From Platanthera guangdongensis (taxonomy: Eukaryota; Streptophyta; Magnoliopsida; Asparagales; Orchidaceae): 64,000 nucleotides of DNA. The stretch spans positions 64,573,628-64,637,627 of the forward strand of contig CM077164.1 of NCBI GenBank assembly GCA_039583875.1, given 5' to 3'. Under the pieces are notes generated by a model that saw nothing but the letters and a program-made list of their open reading frames with translations, searched no databases and was not told the DNA's origin. Made by a program: the position numbers and the translations under genes. Positions 10,173 through 22,270 of this stretch are shown piece by piece (within the stretch, counting starts at the first letter, position 1; every line of letters starts with the position of its first letter).

Positions 10173-11905
10173 ATGGCATCAAACAAAGATTATGCAAGCA
10201 CCAGACCTCCAGTTTGCAACCTTAACAGGTTTGCCATCTGGAAGGGAAGAATTAAATTCTATATGAATTCTATTGATGAGTATATATACAATTCTATTTT
10301 GACAGGTCCCCCTCAAGCTTCAACCTCTGCAACATCTACAAGCACTACTGCAGTTCCACCACCTGAGTGGACTGAGGCCCAGAAGAAAGCAAAGATTGGT
10401 GATGCCAAGGCAATGAACATATTGGCTCAGACTATGTCAGATGACATCTTTTAGAAGGTGGTTGAGTGCACCTCTGCAAAAGCAATCTGGGATTCTCTCA
10501 ACCAAATGGTTGCTGGCTCAGCAGATGAGAGGAAAGATAGAAGATCAAACTTCATCACACAATATGAAAACTTCAAAAAGGATGAAGCAGAAACAGTTGA
10601 AGTGATGTACAACAGGCTTAGCTCCATCATTAGTGAGCTAAGGACCTTAGATAAAGAAATCACCTTGACTGAAGTAAATGACAAGATCCTAATGTACTTC
10701 CCAAGCTCATGGGACACTAGGTTTTGGCCAATCAAAGAGGCCAGAAGCTTGAATGAGATTTCAACTGAATCTCTCCTGGGAAAGCTCAAATCTTATGAGC
10801 AGTTAATCAAGTCCTCTTCCAGCAAGCACAAAAAGAAGGACAAAGGATTTGTGGCTGAAACATGTAGTGATACAGAAGATGAATCCACATCTTCCAGCTC
10901 CAGTGAAGAAGAAGAGGAGGTCAAGGCAAAGGAAGTTTGCCTCATGGCAATTGATGCAAGCACTAGCAGATCAGATACAGATGAATCAGATAATGAAGAA
11001 AACCTCTCAGCTGAAGATCATGTATTAGCATCTTATGATTTTGAATCTGATGAATTTAAATTTGAATTTAAAAACTTATGCTTAGATTTGATAAGCTCTG
11101 AGAAGGAAATCAAACTTCTCAGAGATAAATTAAATGATCTAGATAAAATCATTACTGAAAATGCAAATCTATCTAGTGAACTGAAATCTGCAAATGAACA
11201 AATTAATTTTCTGAAAACAGAACTTAGCAAAGCTAAGATATTAGAAGAATCATTAAATGGCAGAAGTTTGAAATTGCTAGATATAACCATCACAGTAAAT
11301 GCTATAACTAATAACTGCAGATTAGGATTAGGAGCTACATCCAGTGAACCAACCCTAATCCAAAGGAATCTTCTTTCAAAACCTGTAAATTTTATTTCTG
11401 ATAAAGGAAAGAAAAACACTGAACAAGTAAATAAGGTTAATAAAGTTCTTGAACAATTGAAGCTAAGGACAAAATTAAAAACCAGAAGAATAATAAAAAT
11501 AACAATGTTCAGCAGTTATCGTCGAACTCAGATCGACGATATATGGACAGATCGTCGAACTCAGAACGACGATCTCTGAACGCAAACTTCAGTAGTAATC
11601 ATTCTTTGATCAACAATCGACGATATCAGTATGATTCGTCGACCAGAGATCGACAATTTTGGTGCCCCGAGAATGATTATTTTCATTCTTCGAGCAGAGA
11701 TCGAAGATCTCATCCAACATCATCGAACTCTGTTCGACGATCCAACCAGAAATCGTCGATCCCAGATTCTATTAGCAGAAAACTAAATTCTAATAGCAAC
11801 TTCAATCCCTTTAATCAATGGATAATACCACCAAGAAGATATCATCCTAAGGTTACAAGAATCAACCTGAATGTTCTTACATTTCCAGTTATAGTTATGT
11901 AAATC
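10173..11905 (+). pseudogene. Copia-2 gag, broken
   Basis: Starts at the ATG at 10173 (MASNKDYASTRPPVCNLNRF). A UBN2-type retrotransposon gag follows: FAIWKGRIKFYM, WDSLNQMVAG, MYNRLSSIISELRTL, LLGKLKSYEQL, then a Glu/Ser-rich stretch. A TAG at 10452-10454 is a nonsense mutation, since the same frame continues to 11579. Later the frame changes twice before pol. No zinc knuckle remains recognisable. From about 11518 the coding sequence is built from the element's own LTR palindromes, reading as repeated SSN/RR residues. Confidence 0.85.
11518..11770. repeat. LTR-type palindromic array inside Copia-2 gag
   Basis: Copies of atcgtcgaactcagatcgac and close variants, the motif of the element's own LTR, lie in the last third of gag, about 200 bp before the protease. 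Confidence 0.82.
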
Positions 11906-11984
11906 ACCAAGGATCCAAGGTTACCTGGGTCAAAAACAATTAGCTATTTTTCTTGTAGGAAAAGAACTGTCCGGAATATAATCA

Positions 11985-13205
11985 ACATTGGTACCTGGAC
12001 AGTGGTTGCTCCAAGCATATGACAGGGGGCAAGGACAACTTAAGTGATTACGAGTCCAAGCTGGGAGCAAAGGTTATCTTTGGTGATTCAAACTGTGGCC
12101 AGACCAAAGGTTATGGTAAAGTCAAGATTGGAACAGTGATTTTCAAGAAAGTTGCCAGGCTAGAGGCTATAAGGATTTTTCTGGCCTATGCTGCATTCAA
12201 GAAGTTCAAGGTTTATCAAATGGATGTCAAGAGTGCATTTCTGGATGGAGTACTTAAAGAAGAGGTTTATGTTGAACAACCTTCAGGTTTTGTTTTTCCA
12301 ACTCATCCATCTTTTGTTCTCAAATTGCATAAGGCTCTCTATGGTTTAAAGCAAGCTCCAAGAGCTCGGTATGAGACCTTAGTCAGCTTTCTTCTAGAGC
12401 ATGGTTTTTCTTTTCAAGAGGCATGGTAGATAGAACTCTTTTTACAAAATTGCATCATGATAAAATTTTAATAGTACAAATATATGTAGATGACATCATA
12501 TTTGGTTCTACTGATCCTAAATTATGCAAGTAATTTTCTGATCTAATGCATTCCAAATTTGAGATGAGTATAATGGGTGAGCTATCTTATTTCCTTGGTC
12601 TCCAAGTGAAACAATCTTCTGATGGAATCTTCATTTCCTAATCTAAATATGCTAATGAGCTTATTAAGAAGTTTGGGATGGCTGATGCCTCTTCTATGAA
12701 GACCCCCATGGCTGCCAATGTTGTATTAGACTCTGATGAACATGGAAAACTTGTTGATCAGACCAGGTATACGACCATTGTTAGATCCTTACGATATCTA
12801 ATAGCAAGCAGACCAGATATCATGTTTGCTACATGTTTATGTGGTAGGTTCCAGGTGAACCCTAAAGAATCTCACCTTGAATATATGGCTGCTGGCAATT
12901 GCTGTTCACAGATCTTGTGGATACAAAACCAACTCTTAGATTATGGTCTCAATCTAAATAATTCAACCATTTTCTGTGACAGTACAAGTGTTATATCTAT
13001 AGCACATAATCCAGTGCATCATTCTAGAACTAAACATACAGATATAAGACATCATTTCATTAGAGATAATATAGAGAAAAAGAAAATTAATCTTGACTTT
13101 GTCTCCACTGATCTTCAAAGAGCAGACATTTTCACCAAACCCCTAGATGAAAAGAAGAACCTGTTCTTCCTGAATCAGCTTGGAATGATCAATGGGAAGG
13201 ATTAA
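11985..13205 (+). pseudogene. Copia-2 pol remnant: protease fused to RT, partial RNase H
   Basis: The protease starts [16 protein letters not shown]. After [12 protein letters not shown] the sequence jumps in frame to the RT motif [16 protein letters not shown], so the whole integrase is deleted. RT continues through [19 protein letters not shown] and YVDDIIFGS, with a frameshift near 12420 and stops at the positions of K and Q codons. A second deletion joins NPKESHLE to YMAAGNCCSQ, removing most of RNase H; the end (DSTSVISIAHNP, ADIFTKPL) is kept. Both deletion joints keep the reading frame. It cannot encode an integrase. Confidence 0.88.
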
Positions 13206-13235
13206 TTTAACTTTTTTGTCTTAGGTTTTGGATCT

Positions 13236-13415
13236 GTTCCAAAATCGTCGAACATAGTTCGACGATCTTCGAACTGATCTTGAGCTAAATCGTTGATCTG
13301 CGATCGACGACAGCTCTGTGAAGTAAACATCGTCGAATGGAGATTAACGCTTATACTTCAGAAGATAAATCGTCAAACGGAGATCGACGATCTATTTACC
13401 CTCTTCAATCTGAGA
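13236..13415 (+). promoter_or_regulatory. Palindromic array upstream of the Copia-2 env-like gene
   Basis: cgtcgaacatagttcgacga and similar copies of the element's own LTR motif fill the gap between pol and the env-like ATG at 13568. A weak TATA-like ctacttaaggg lies near 13480. The parallel arrangement in Copia-4 has a clear TATA box, so this may be an internal promoter. Confidence 0.45.
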
Positions 13416-13567
13416 TCGAAGTTTTTTTTTTCTTTACTTATCGTAGGACAGAGCCCGACTCTTCACATTCTGAAAAACCTACTTAAGGGTTTATCGTCGT
13501 GCTCTATCCCGCGCTTTCCAACTTCCCCTCCTGCACTTGATCTCGTGTTCTCTCTTGCAGGTTTCTA

Positions 13568-16500
13568 ATGGCGATTCCGGCGGCTATCCTATCTGCGATG
13601 AAATTTGACGCAGGGTTTGACATCGATTTCGACTCGATCAGCCATTGCGATCCGATATTCATGGATATGCTGTAGCTTTGTGAAAATCAAGGTCTGAGAA
13701 AGCTTATGACAAAGAGAATCAAGTTACCAACTGCAGAGATTAAAGAATGGATTTACTCTTCAACCTGCCCAGATGAATCAACCATGATTGGATCTATTAC
13801 TGGAAACCAAGTTATTCTCACCCAGTCATTATTTCTGAATTATTTGACTTGGTGAATGGAGATGATAGTTTGGACCAAGACAGTTCTGAATATAGAACTA
13901 TGCTGGGGAGGGTGGGTCATCCTGATGGAGTGCCAGCAAAGTTGCTCAAGAAGAACTTATCTGCTCAATATAAGTTCTTGGCTGATGTTGTCGGGAAAGT
14001 GCTGCTGGGAAAGCACTCTGCCCATGATAATATTAACAGGCAACAGTTTGCCATTATGTCTGCTTTGGTTAATGGAACGTCGGTCAACTAGGCTGATTTG
14101 TTCTTTTCATTGATTAGAAGGAAATGCTCTAAGAAAGAGGTATGCTTTGGGAGAATACTGGGGATATTTCTCCAGGCAAAAGCCCCTGAACTGATGGTCT
14201 CCCAGACCCAATTCATCAATGCCAGCAAGAGGTTGGATTCCTCTTTGTTTGGAAAATGAGAGGGGACCATTCCTAGGCCTCCTAATACCTCCAGGACTTC
14301 TGAGGATACCAGAGCTGATCCAGCTACTTCCCCAACTCCAGAAGATGTTCCTGTCTCTGTCCCCACCTCAGCTCCCTCCCAAATCCAATCCTCTCCAGTT
14401 CCTGCTTCACCTCCTCCTTCTGCCTCACCTATCCTCATCCAGACCTATGGAGATCATCCTGCATCTCCTCCTGCAGATCATTCTGCATCTCCCTATATAG
14501 ATCATCCTGCATCTTCTCCTCTAGATCTTTCTGCATCTCCTCATGCAGTCAATCTTGCTTCTCCTCATGAATATCATCCTGAAGATACTCATGGTTCTCC
14601 TCAGCACACTTCTTCTCCCATCATTTCTCCATCTTTATCCTCTCAGACCCCCTCTGACCACATCCAAGAAAATGTTCCATCAACATTTGCGCCACCAACA
14701 TCTGTTCCATCAACAAATGTTCCATCAACATCTCTTCCCCCTACTGCCCCTTCATCATCATCTTTTCCTGAGTGCACTCGCACAGACTTCTCTTCTGCAT
14801 TCTCTGTTTGCTCAAACTGTGGGTATAGAACTCCTTACTTAGACTCTGAACCTGAACCCCTTCATCTCAATTTCTCCATTATAGCTAAAGATCTTCTGCA
14901 ATTCATTTCTCCTTCCTTAGAGATTCTTATATCTCACGCTATAGCTCCTCTAACTGCTTCTATCAACACTCTTACCCAAAGAGTTGCTGCTCTATCCTCT
15001 GCTCCTTCTGGGGGACTGACTGCAGAGACCTCTGCAGTCAGGCAGGGAGAGATATCCAATGAAGAAGCTCCATTGATCCCTTCAGCAGTTTCAGCAGCAG
15101 CAGCAGTTCCAGTAGAAATGCAGATAGATATCTCTTCAGAAGACCAGTTAGATGTTCCTTCAAAAAATCAGATAGTTATATATACAGAAGCTATTGATAT
15201 TGATACATATTCAGTAGAAATAACTCTTGATACAAACTCAAAGGAAATAACTCTTCTAGTAGTTGTGACTGTTGGTGATTGTTGCATCAATCCCACAATG
15301 AATATTTTTGATCTATTAAATTCTTTCTGCACAAGTTATCTTAATTGTCTTCCAAGGCCCAAGCCATCTTGTTTGGACATTGTGTGCTGCTCTCCTCCTA
15401 TAACTTCTAAAGTTCTCAGACAGCTTAAGGCAAGTTTGGTAGTTCCTCCAGCAGTACATCCTGATGATCAGATATCTAGCCCTCCTGAACTATCCTATGT
15501 TATGGATGATAGCCCCATTCCCAGTTTTGATGACATTTTTGCTCAAGACATTACTATGGAAACTGAAGCAGTCCTTGCTAAAGTTGTCCCTCCTCCAGTT
15601 GTTAAGGGAATTCCCATAGAAATGATTAGAGAGATTGATGCTCTTTATGATAATCCCCAAGGATCATATGATGAAGATCAAGATGATGATTCAGAGGATT
15701 CTGATTCTGACTCTAAGAAGAAGAAAATGTCTAAGAAAAGAAAGGCTGCTCCCAAAGCTGCTCCCAAGCCAGACAATACAAATGACACCCCATATTACAT
15801 TTTGAAAGGGATTACATCATACCCTGGCATGGAAAGATGGATGTGGTTATCTAAGAATGAACAAAAAGCTAGGAAGAAGAGCAGAAGATACTCCCCTCCA
15901 CCTCAGAAGTTTAAGAGAGGTCCTCCTCCTCCTCCTCCTCCAACAGCAGGAGCCTCTGGATTAGCATCTCAAAGATCTCCTTCTATTACCCAGACCTATC
16001 AAAGGCAAGACAGATCTTCAAATCCTCCTCCAGCTGGATCTTCTGATAAGCATTCATCCTCTCAAAGGTCTATTACTTCAGGAAAGTCAAAAGGAAAGCT
16101 TAGTGAAGTCCCACCTCTCAGGTCTTTATACCCCAGTCAGAAACAGCAACATACAGTGTCTACAAATTTCCAGGACCAATCTACTCAGTTCAGAATCTCT
16201 TCTCTAAAGTCAGATCAGGTAGCAAATTCAGAGAGATCTCCTTCTCATCCTCGTGATCCTGAGCTTGACCCCAACTTCAGAATGGCAAGGTTTAATGAAT
16301 TAGTTGGGCTCTCTCAAATAAATAAAGTCAGGAAAGAAGGTCAAGACCCCTCTAAATTCACTACTATGTCATCATATAGAGAGAAAGAACTTAACATATT
16401 GCAGGTCAGCAAGAAAGTATTTAATCCATCAGAGTATATGTCTCTTCATCCTGAAGCAGTTGTGCCTAGAGCTACATCTCAAAAGATTCTAGGAGATCAA

Positions 16501-16590
16501 GATATGAAGATGACAAAGAAAGTAGCAGAAGATCCTTCTAGGAGGATCATATTTTCTAAGCCCTCTCCTGCTCCTTCTGATAAATCCTAA
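13568..16590 (+). pseudogene. Copia-2 env-like gene after pol, N-terminal part broken
   Basis: ATG at 13568 (ctaATGGCGattcc) opens MAIPAAILSAMKFDAGFDI. A stop follows near 13673, a frameshift near 13795, then stops near 14089 and 14257. After that one frame is open to 16590. The first part shares a motif with the Copia-4 env-like protein: QYKFLADVVGKVLLGKHSAHD here, QGKFMSEIVGKVILSK there. The middle is Pro/Ser-rich with repeated HPASPP-like units. The C-terminal half has acidic and Lys-rich stretches (SEDSDSDSKKKK) and a Pro run. I see no signal peptide or convincing membrane segment, so env-like means position, not proven function. Confidence 0.7.
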
Positions 16591-16765
16591 GTTATCTGAA
16601 CTCTTTATAGTTTAGTTGTTTTTACTGCTCTGACTGAATTATTTGTGAATTACATGCTATACTATATCTATTGAGTATTTCAATATTATATCAGATATCT
16701 ATAGCACTGTATTGCTTTTTGTTATTGTTTTTATTTTGAGTAACCTCACCCAAATAGTGGGAGAT
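16591..16765 (+). other. Copia-2 3' noncoding tail and polypurine tract
   Basis: Short AT-rich tail ending in caaatagtgggagat immediately before the 3' LTR, the polypurine tract. Confidence 0.8.
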
Positions 16766-18277
16766 TGTTGGAACCTCATGTTTGATTTGGGCTAGGTTCA
16801 CTCATAGGTTGGTTGACCCACTTGTATAGCCCGGGTCAAAGTCTAGGTCTAAGTTAGTCTTAGTAGAACAGGCTTCACAAAGACCAGCATTGGACTTCAT
16901 TTCAAAGACCAAGACTTAGAAGTAAAGTATGAATTTCAAATCAGTTCGACTTTCGTCGAACTCAGCTCGACGGTCGTAGATCTCCGGTCGACGATCTCAG
17001 AGATTAGTCTCTGAATTGAGCTCGACGATCTACGAGCTCAGGTCGACGCTTTCTCTTCTGCTCTCGGATATCTCAGATCGCAGATAGTTGATCTCAGCTC
17101 GACGATCTCACATCTCAGATCGACGATCTTCTATCTCAGCTCAGCGATTATTGCTCTGTGTTCAACTGCCTTATTGCTCAACTGTCTTGAAGATTTCATT
17201 CTTATTTTGTCAATGCTATTTATGGCATCAAATCTCTGGTAGTTTATGCTGATGTTTTCAAGGATTATAGTCGTTTCTATTGCAGCATTAACTACAGGTC
17301 TTCACAGAGTTATTATATTATATTACATGCCAAAGACAGTTGGGGAAATCATTTATTGCAGTAATTGTAGCTGTTTTGTCTTCTCCTCTATTCCTGCAGA
17401 ATATTAAAAAGGAATGATTTTGATATTCAAACCAAAGGGTTTTTCTATGATTCAATTCAGAGAGAACAAAGCAGCGATCCCATTTTTGATCTTCAGTTCA
17501 CTGCCAAAATAGGCTTTCAGAAAAAGACTGAGAGACAGACATAAAAGATTATTCCTGCTTTCATCTAAAGATATTCTGAAGCAGATCTTCATCAGCTTTC
17601 TCAGTCTGTCAGTAATTTGAAGAAGAAGCAAGAAGAACACCTTTTTCAAATCAAGAGTCTTCCTGTTCTTCTTCTCCAGGACCTTGCTAAGACATTCAAG
17701 CACCATCAGTCTAAAGCCCCTGGATCAAGTCTCTCAATTGAAGACCTACTCACCCTGTGCAAAGCTTCCCAACCTGAACCTTTTTACATCTCAGGGGGAG
17801 CTTTGACAACATCACTGAATCCACATAGTCTTCTTTTTGTGATTGAGAAAAGAAGACTTTCATCACTCTCTCATCCCGGCCTCTGTAAAGGGTTGTCATC
17901 TCCCTTCAAAAGTGATTTCTGATAAAAAGTCACCTGATCAAAAGACTTGAGGATTTGGTTTTTGAGCACCTGATCAAAAGCTCATTGGTGCCAGGCACCT
18001 GATCAAAAACCTGAGTGGATTCCTACCATGGTAGTAGAAGAGTGGATGTACCCAGGTTGGGAACCACTATAAATTTCTTGTGTCGTCTGGTTGCCCACTT
18101 TCTTTTGTTTTCTTGTTGTGGCCATGGTTGTTAGTTTCTGTGCTTTTTCATTTTGATTTATTTACTACTGCACTTAGACTAATCTACATTATCCAGCAGA
18201 TAATTTTATAAAACTCTAAATACTCTATTCACCCCCCCCCCCCTCTAGAGTATTCCTAATCTAACTGCTCACTTTCA
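16766..18277 (+). repeat. Copia-2 3' LTR
   Basis: Second copy of 8557-10063, starting TGTTGGAACC and ending ACTTTCA before the gatcg duplication. A run of C near 18232-18243 lengthens it slightly. The palindromic array is at 16948-17150. Confidence 0.93.
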
Positions 18278-18690
18278 GATCGTTCTCATCGGCCGACCTC
18301 GAAAGGTAGAGCGACTGGCTGCTCTCCACCAATCCCTCGCATATCCCTCCAAAAGGGTCACCACCAAGGAGACTGCAGTCACAGTTGGGCACATCATTCC
18401 TACTAACAGCTCCTCCACTCGCTCCACCCACTCCTCTACTTGTATGGCCGTCTCTGTACCCCTGAAAGGGGGAGGCCTCAGTCTTCGGAAAGTCGTCACC
18501 AGATCGGTGGGTGCGGTCATCTCTCGCGGTGGCTGTGCTAGGGCATCCCGAAAAGTCACTAGTATAGTCGTCAGTGTCTTCCCTATATCTGTCTCAGCAA
18601 ACGGTACGGCCGCGGGAGCAATCGGGTCCGGTGGTGGGGTAGCTAGAACGTATCCTCTGGACGAGGATCCTCCGTTACTGTACTCCGGTA
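18278..18690 (-). pseudogene. Gy-1 gag N-terminal half
   Basis: Continues 7804-8556 across Copia-2. It reads TFRDALAQPPREM, then FRRLRPPPFRGTE, VEEWVERVEELLVGM and LLEGYARDWW, the retrotransposon gag pattern also seen in Gy-3 gag (AVRTEEWLDTIQELLAGI ... LHAKRWW). No in-frame ATG is visible at its start near 18690. The bases before it (tacttctccag) resemble a splice acceptor, but that is speculative. Confidence 0.75.
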
Positions 18691-18836
18691 TCTGGAGAAG
18701 TAATAGGAAAGAGTGTCAATATTTTGCAAAAGTAAGGGAAATTTGCAAAAGTGACAACCCAAGCGGAAAATAATGGTGTATGGGCGTACTAACGTATAGT
18801 CTAGAATCCCTAAGCCTCTACACTAGGGTCCACCAG
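18691..18836 (-). other. Gy-1 leader fragment
   Basis: No gene seen. Sequence between gag and the solo LTR; ends with accag (18832-18836), the left target duplication of the solo LTR, followed by one extra T. Confidence 0.6.
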
Positions 18837-20469
18837 TTGAAAGTGCAGCTAGATCTGATATACTCTAGATGGGGGTGAATAGAGTATATGGTGCTTAAAA
18901 ACTTTTTACAATAATTGTTGCAATCTGAGTGAACAGGGAAGCAAATATTAAATTTAATCACAGTAGCTATCTAATTACAATCTACAAAAGAAACTAATCA
19001 CAGATCCGAACTAATCGCAGATCAATCACAGCCAGAAACAAAAATAAAGACAAGCAAGCCAGAAGACACAAGGAGCTATAGTGGTTCCCCTAAACTTGGG
19101 TACATCCACTCTTCTACCACCCTAGGTAGGAATCCACTGCAGGATGAGTTGATCAGGTGTCATGGGCACCAATGAGCTTTTGATAAGGTGCTCAAAAACC
19201 AAATCAGATTTTTTGATCAGGTGTCTTGCCACCAATGAGCTTTTGATAAGGTGCTCAAAAACCAAGCACAAACTTTTGAAGGGAGTTTGAAAAACCATTT
19301 ACAGAGATGGGGATGAGAGAGTGATGGAAGCCTTCTCTTTCTCAGAGCAGCTGAGAAGACTATGTGGATTTGATGTTATCAAAGCTCCCCCTGAGTTCTT
19401 GAGATGTTCAGGAAATGAAGCTTTGCTGTAGGGTGATAGGCCTTCAGAAGTTGATCTCCAGCAAATGATGATTTCAGCAACAGCTGAAATGTTAGGTGTC
19501 TGGAGTCTTGAATGATGTTGGCCTTGAACACTTGAATCAAAAGAGATCAGAAGATTTCAGATTTGTTGATCTCCTTTTGGTGATGGTGTTCTTGAGTGAA
19601 TTCTTTTAGACAGAGAATGTCTACAGCTCTTTCTCTTTTTCTCTTGAGAGATTGTTGTTGAGAAAGATGTTGTTACAGAGAAGAGTTGTAGCAGAAAAAA
19701 AAATTTCTCTTCTTCTTCTTGTTAATTGCTTATCTGTGCTGTGTGTGAGAGAGATTCAAAAAACTTGTTTTTTATTCCCTGGTTGTGAATAGAAAATGAT
19801 CCTCTGTCAAGAATAGTCGTTGGCCTGTCATTAATTGCATCCTTAATTGCAAATGTCTTCTGGGGGAAAGTCCAAAGAAACATTCCTTGATAATCCCTTG
19901 AAACTTGGTCCAGAATAAATGAAAACGGCTAGAAAATCTTCTGAATTAATTGCTGAATAACTCCTTAACTGTTCTGAATTTGAATCTTGAAAATCATTCA
20001 ACTTTTCAGAAAAACGTCGAACTGAGCTCTACTATCGTCGAACTGAGCTCAGCGATTTGGACTTTGACAGCAACAGAGAACGTCGATCTGAGCTCAACTA
20101 TCGTCGAACTGAGCTCAGAGATAGAGAAATAATACTGGAGTCAAGATCGTCGAACTGAGCTCGAAGATCGTCGAAAGGAGTTCGACTATTTGCTGAAGTT
20201 GAGCTCAGCGATTGTCGAATGGAGTTCGACGATCCGTCGAAGTTGAGCTAGACGATCGTCGATTGGAGTTCGACAGTTCGTCGTACTGAGCTCGATGATA
20301 TGACTTAGTCTCCAAACTGAAAACCTTGGTCTTGAGGGCAGCTTCCAAACCTAACTATTAACCCTTAGACTCAATTCTAATTGACCTTTAGATCTATACA
20401 GGAGGTCAAAAACAGGTTTCCTAAAGACATAGTGATCCTGACCCAAATTAGTAATAGGGTGTTCCAACA
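18837..20469 (-). repeat. Solo LTR of the Copia-2 family or a close relative
   Basis: Plus-strand start tgaaagtgcagctagatct and end gttccaaca are the reverse complements of the Copia-2 LTR ends. Inverted copies of the ctgatcaaaa motif and the aactgagctcgacgatc array lie inside. No internal domain or second LTR adjoins. accag flanks both sides (18832-18836, 20470-20474), with one extra base at the left. This is the footprint of LTR-LTR recombination. Confidence 0.85.
20014..20300. repeat. Palindromic array of the solo LTR
   Basis: Tandem cgtcgaactgagctcgacga-like units, same motif class as Copia-2 with base changes (gagctc kept, flanks vary). Confidence 0.82.
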
Positions 20470-20551
20470 ACCAGGCTTCCACTGCAAGGTTCATCACGAA
20501 CCCAGAACGAAGCGAGGGACGGAGGGATCCTGAGACTGCTCCACAAGGACG

Positions 20552-20572
20552 AATCGTGATCGCTCTGATCCA
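20552..20572 (-). other. Gy-1 primer binding site
   Basis: Minus strand tggatcagagcgatcacg, two bases after the LTR end TACA. It is the initiator tRNA-Met complement tggtatcagagc with one base missing. Confidence 0.7.
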
Positions 20573-21274
20573 TTTGTAGTGCCCCCCAACCTTTTGCCCG
20601 GGTCGGGCCGGAGGGGTACTACTGGCCCAAGACGTCCACCCAGTGCTTATAGGGGAAACGATCCACCATATCCAAGCATTAGATGGTCGTCTTGCTCGGC
20701 TCGAATCATAACATTCACAACCCATCAAAGTATAGCGGAAGCATTAACAGGTAACCATTGCAGATATATATAACATATCAAAAACACAGCGGTTCTAGGG
20801 CCGAAGCCTAAGTACTTATACAAGCCCGTGGGTTATACATGATCTATATATATCGCTCATACTCTCTCTCTCTCTCTCTACGCTTCTCGGTGGTACTCAC
20901 GTCTCTAAACACCGGAGATGGTGGGGGTGCATTTACTCGAGTAGTCCTAGCCGCTGGCATAGTCTCCTGCGGCAGCGAGTCACTACGATGCTCCATTTCT
21001 TGTGAATGGTTAATCAAATAACCGTTAGTCATAGAGCTAAGTGGAAACAAATCTTCTCTCCGGATCCATATCTTAGGGACGAGCACACACCCACCCGACA
21101 GAAGTAAATAGCCGAAGCAAGAGAGGGTTAGCACAAAATTTCATATATGTACAACTAGGAGCAATTATAAAAGTGCAGGATAACCGAAAAAAGCAGCAAT
21201 AGTATAAACGATTATAACAAGGCTCTACTAGCTCATCAACACAACAATTTTACATATCCTGAATTCTATCGCAG

Positions 21275-21430
21275 ACATTCACAGCCGCGCACATACCACA
21301 GGCATTCATAGCCGCGCACACACCGCATGCATTCATAGTCGCGCACACACCGCAGACATTCATAGCTGCACACACACCGCAGGTATTCATAGCCACGCAC
21401 ACACCGCAGGCATTTATAGCGGCACACACA
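21275..21430. repeat. 30-bp tandem repeat in Gy-1 LTR
   Basis: About five copies of a unit like gcgcacacaccgcaggcatt + catagcc. Confidence 0.85.
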
Positions 21431-22044
21431 AACCCTATGTCGATAGAGTTTGGACCGCTTCTGTTCCAGCAGGGTAGCCAGCCCCGCGGGCCTCACCGAT
21501 GTGGCTGTCGATGACAGTGGTCAGTCCTGTCACTTCTTGGGGTGATCGTACCGCATAACCATAGGCCCTCACGTACAACCTTGTGTACTCTTGGATGTGA
21601 GCGACATCCGGCGAATCGTTTTGGCCGACCAGCGAAGGAAAACCTGACGGGGAATATAACAGTCGGTCACCCGTGGTACTCATCTCCCTATTGCCTTGAG
21701 TCGTCGACCTTCCCGCACCGGTACGAACGGTCTGCGGGAGGGAATGACCTGCCACTATTTCACCGCAAGCAATTTACAAACAGACAAACAAAAGGCAATC
21801 ATAATACACATCGGGTCTACGTCGGCATGCCCTACTAGGCTTTAGACTTCGGGCGTTGGCACTTAGCTCTACTTTCGACAAGGAACGTGAGAGCGCTTTA
21901 TTTGGGGCTAGACCTGGAGGGCTACTATGACTTCGGTTATCCACAACTAAGGCTCAACCTTAACAACGACTGCTCGTCAGAGCAGGACCCGGGATTATAA
22001 AAGTAAATTGCGATAAGGACAAGTGCGGTGATTATGCTGTTTAT

Positions 22045-22270
22045 TTAAAGTGCTGGAATGAAATGTGACCAACACGAGACTGGAGTAGTACTGAGAAGAA
22101 AGTACTGAAATAAGTTTGACCAGTACGAGACTGGAGTAGTACTGAAATGAAAGTACTGAACTGAAAAGAATAAAGGAACTGGACCAGTGCAAGACTGGAA
22201 TAGTACTGAAGTGAAAGTACTGAACTGAAAAAAATAAAGGAAATGTACCAGTGCAAGACTGGAATAATCA
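22045..22270. repeat. Tandem repeat of about 60-70 bp in Gy-1 LTR
   Basis: Three to four diverged copies containing gaccagtacgagactggagt and agtactgaaatgaaagtact; the latter half is itself a palindrome. Confidence 0.8.

Larger units (their letters stand above)
8557..18277 (+). mobile_element. Copia-2: complete-ended SIRE-type copia element with internal deletions
   Basis: Both LTRs (8557-10063, 16766-18277) and a 5-bp duplication are present. Inside are a degraded primer site, gag, a pol missing integrase and most of RNase H, and a long env-like gene after pol, the layout of SIRE/Maximus copia elements. The two LTRs differ at scattered bases (for example ccccat/cctcat at the start), so the insertion is not recent. 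Confidence 0.93.
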
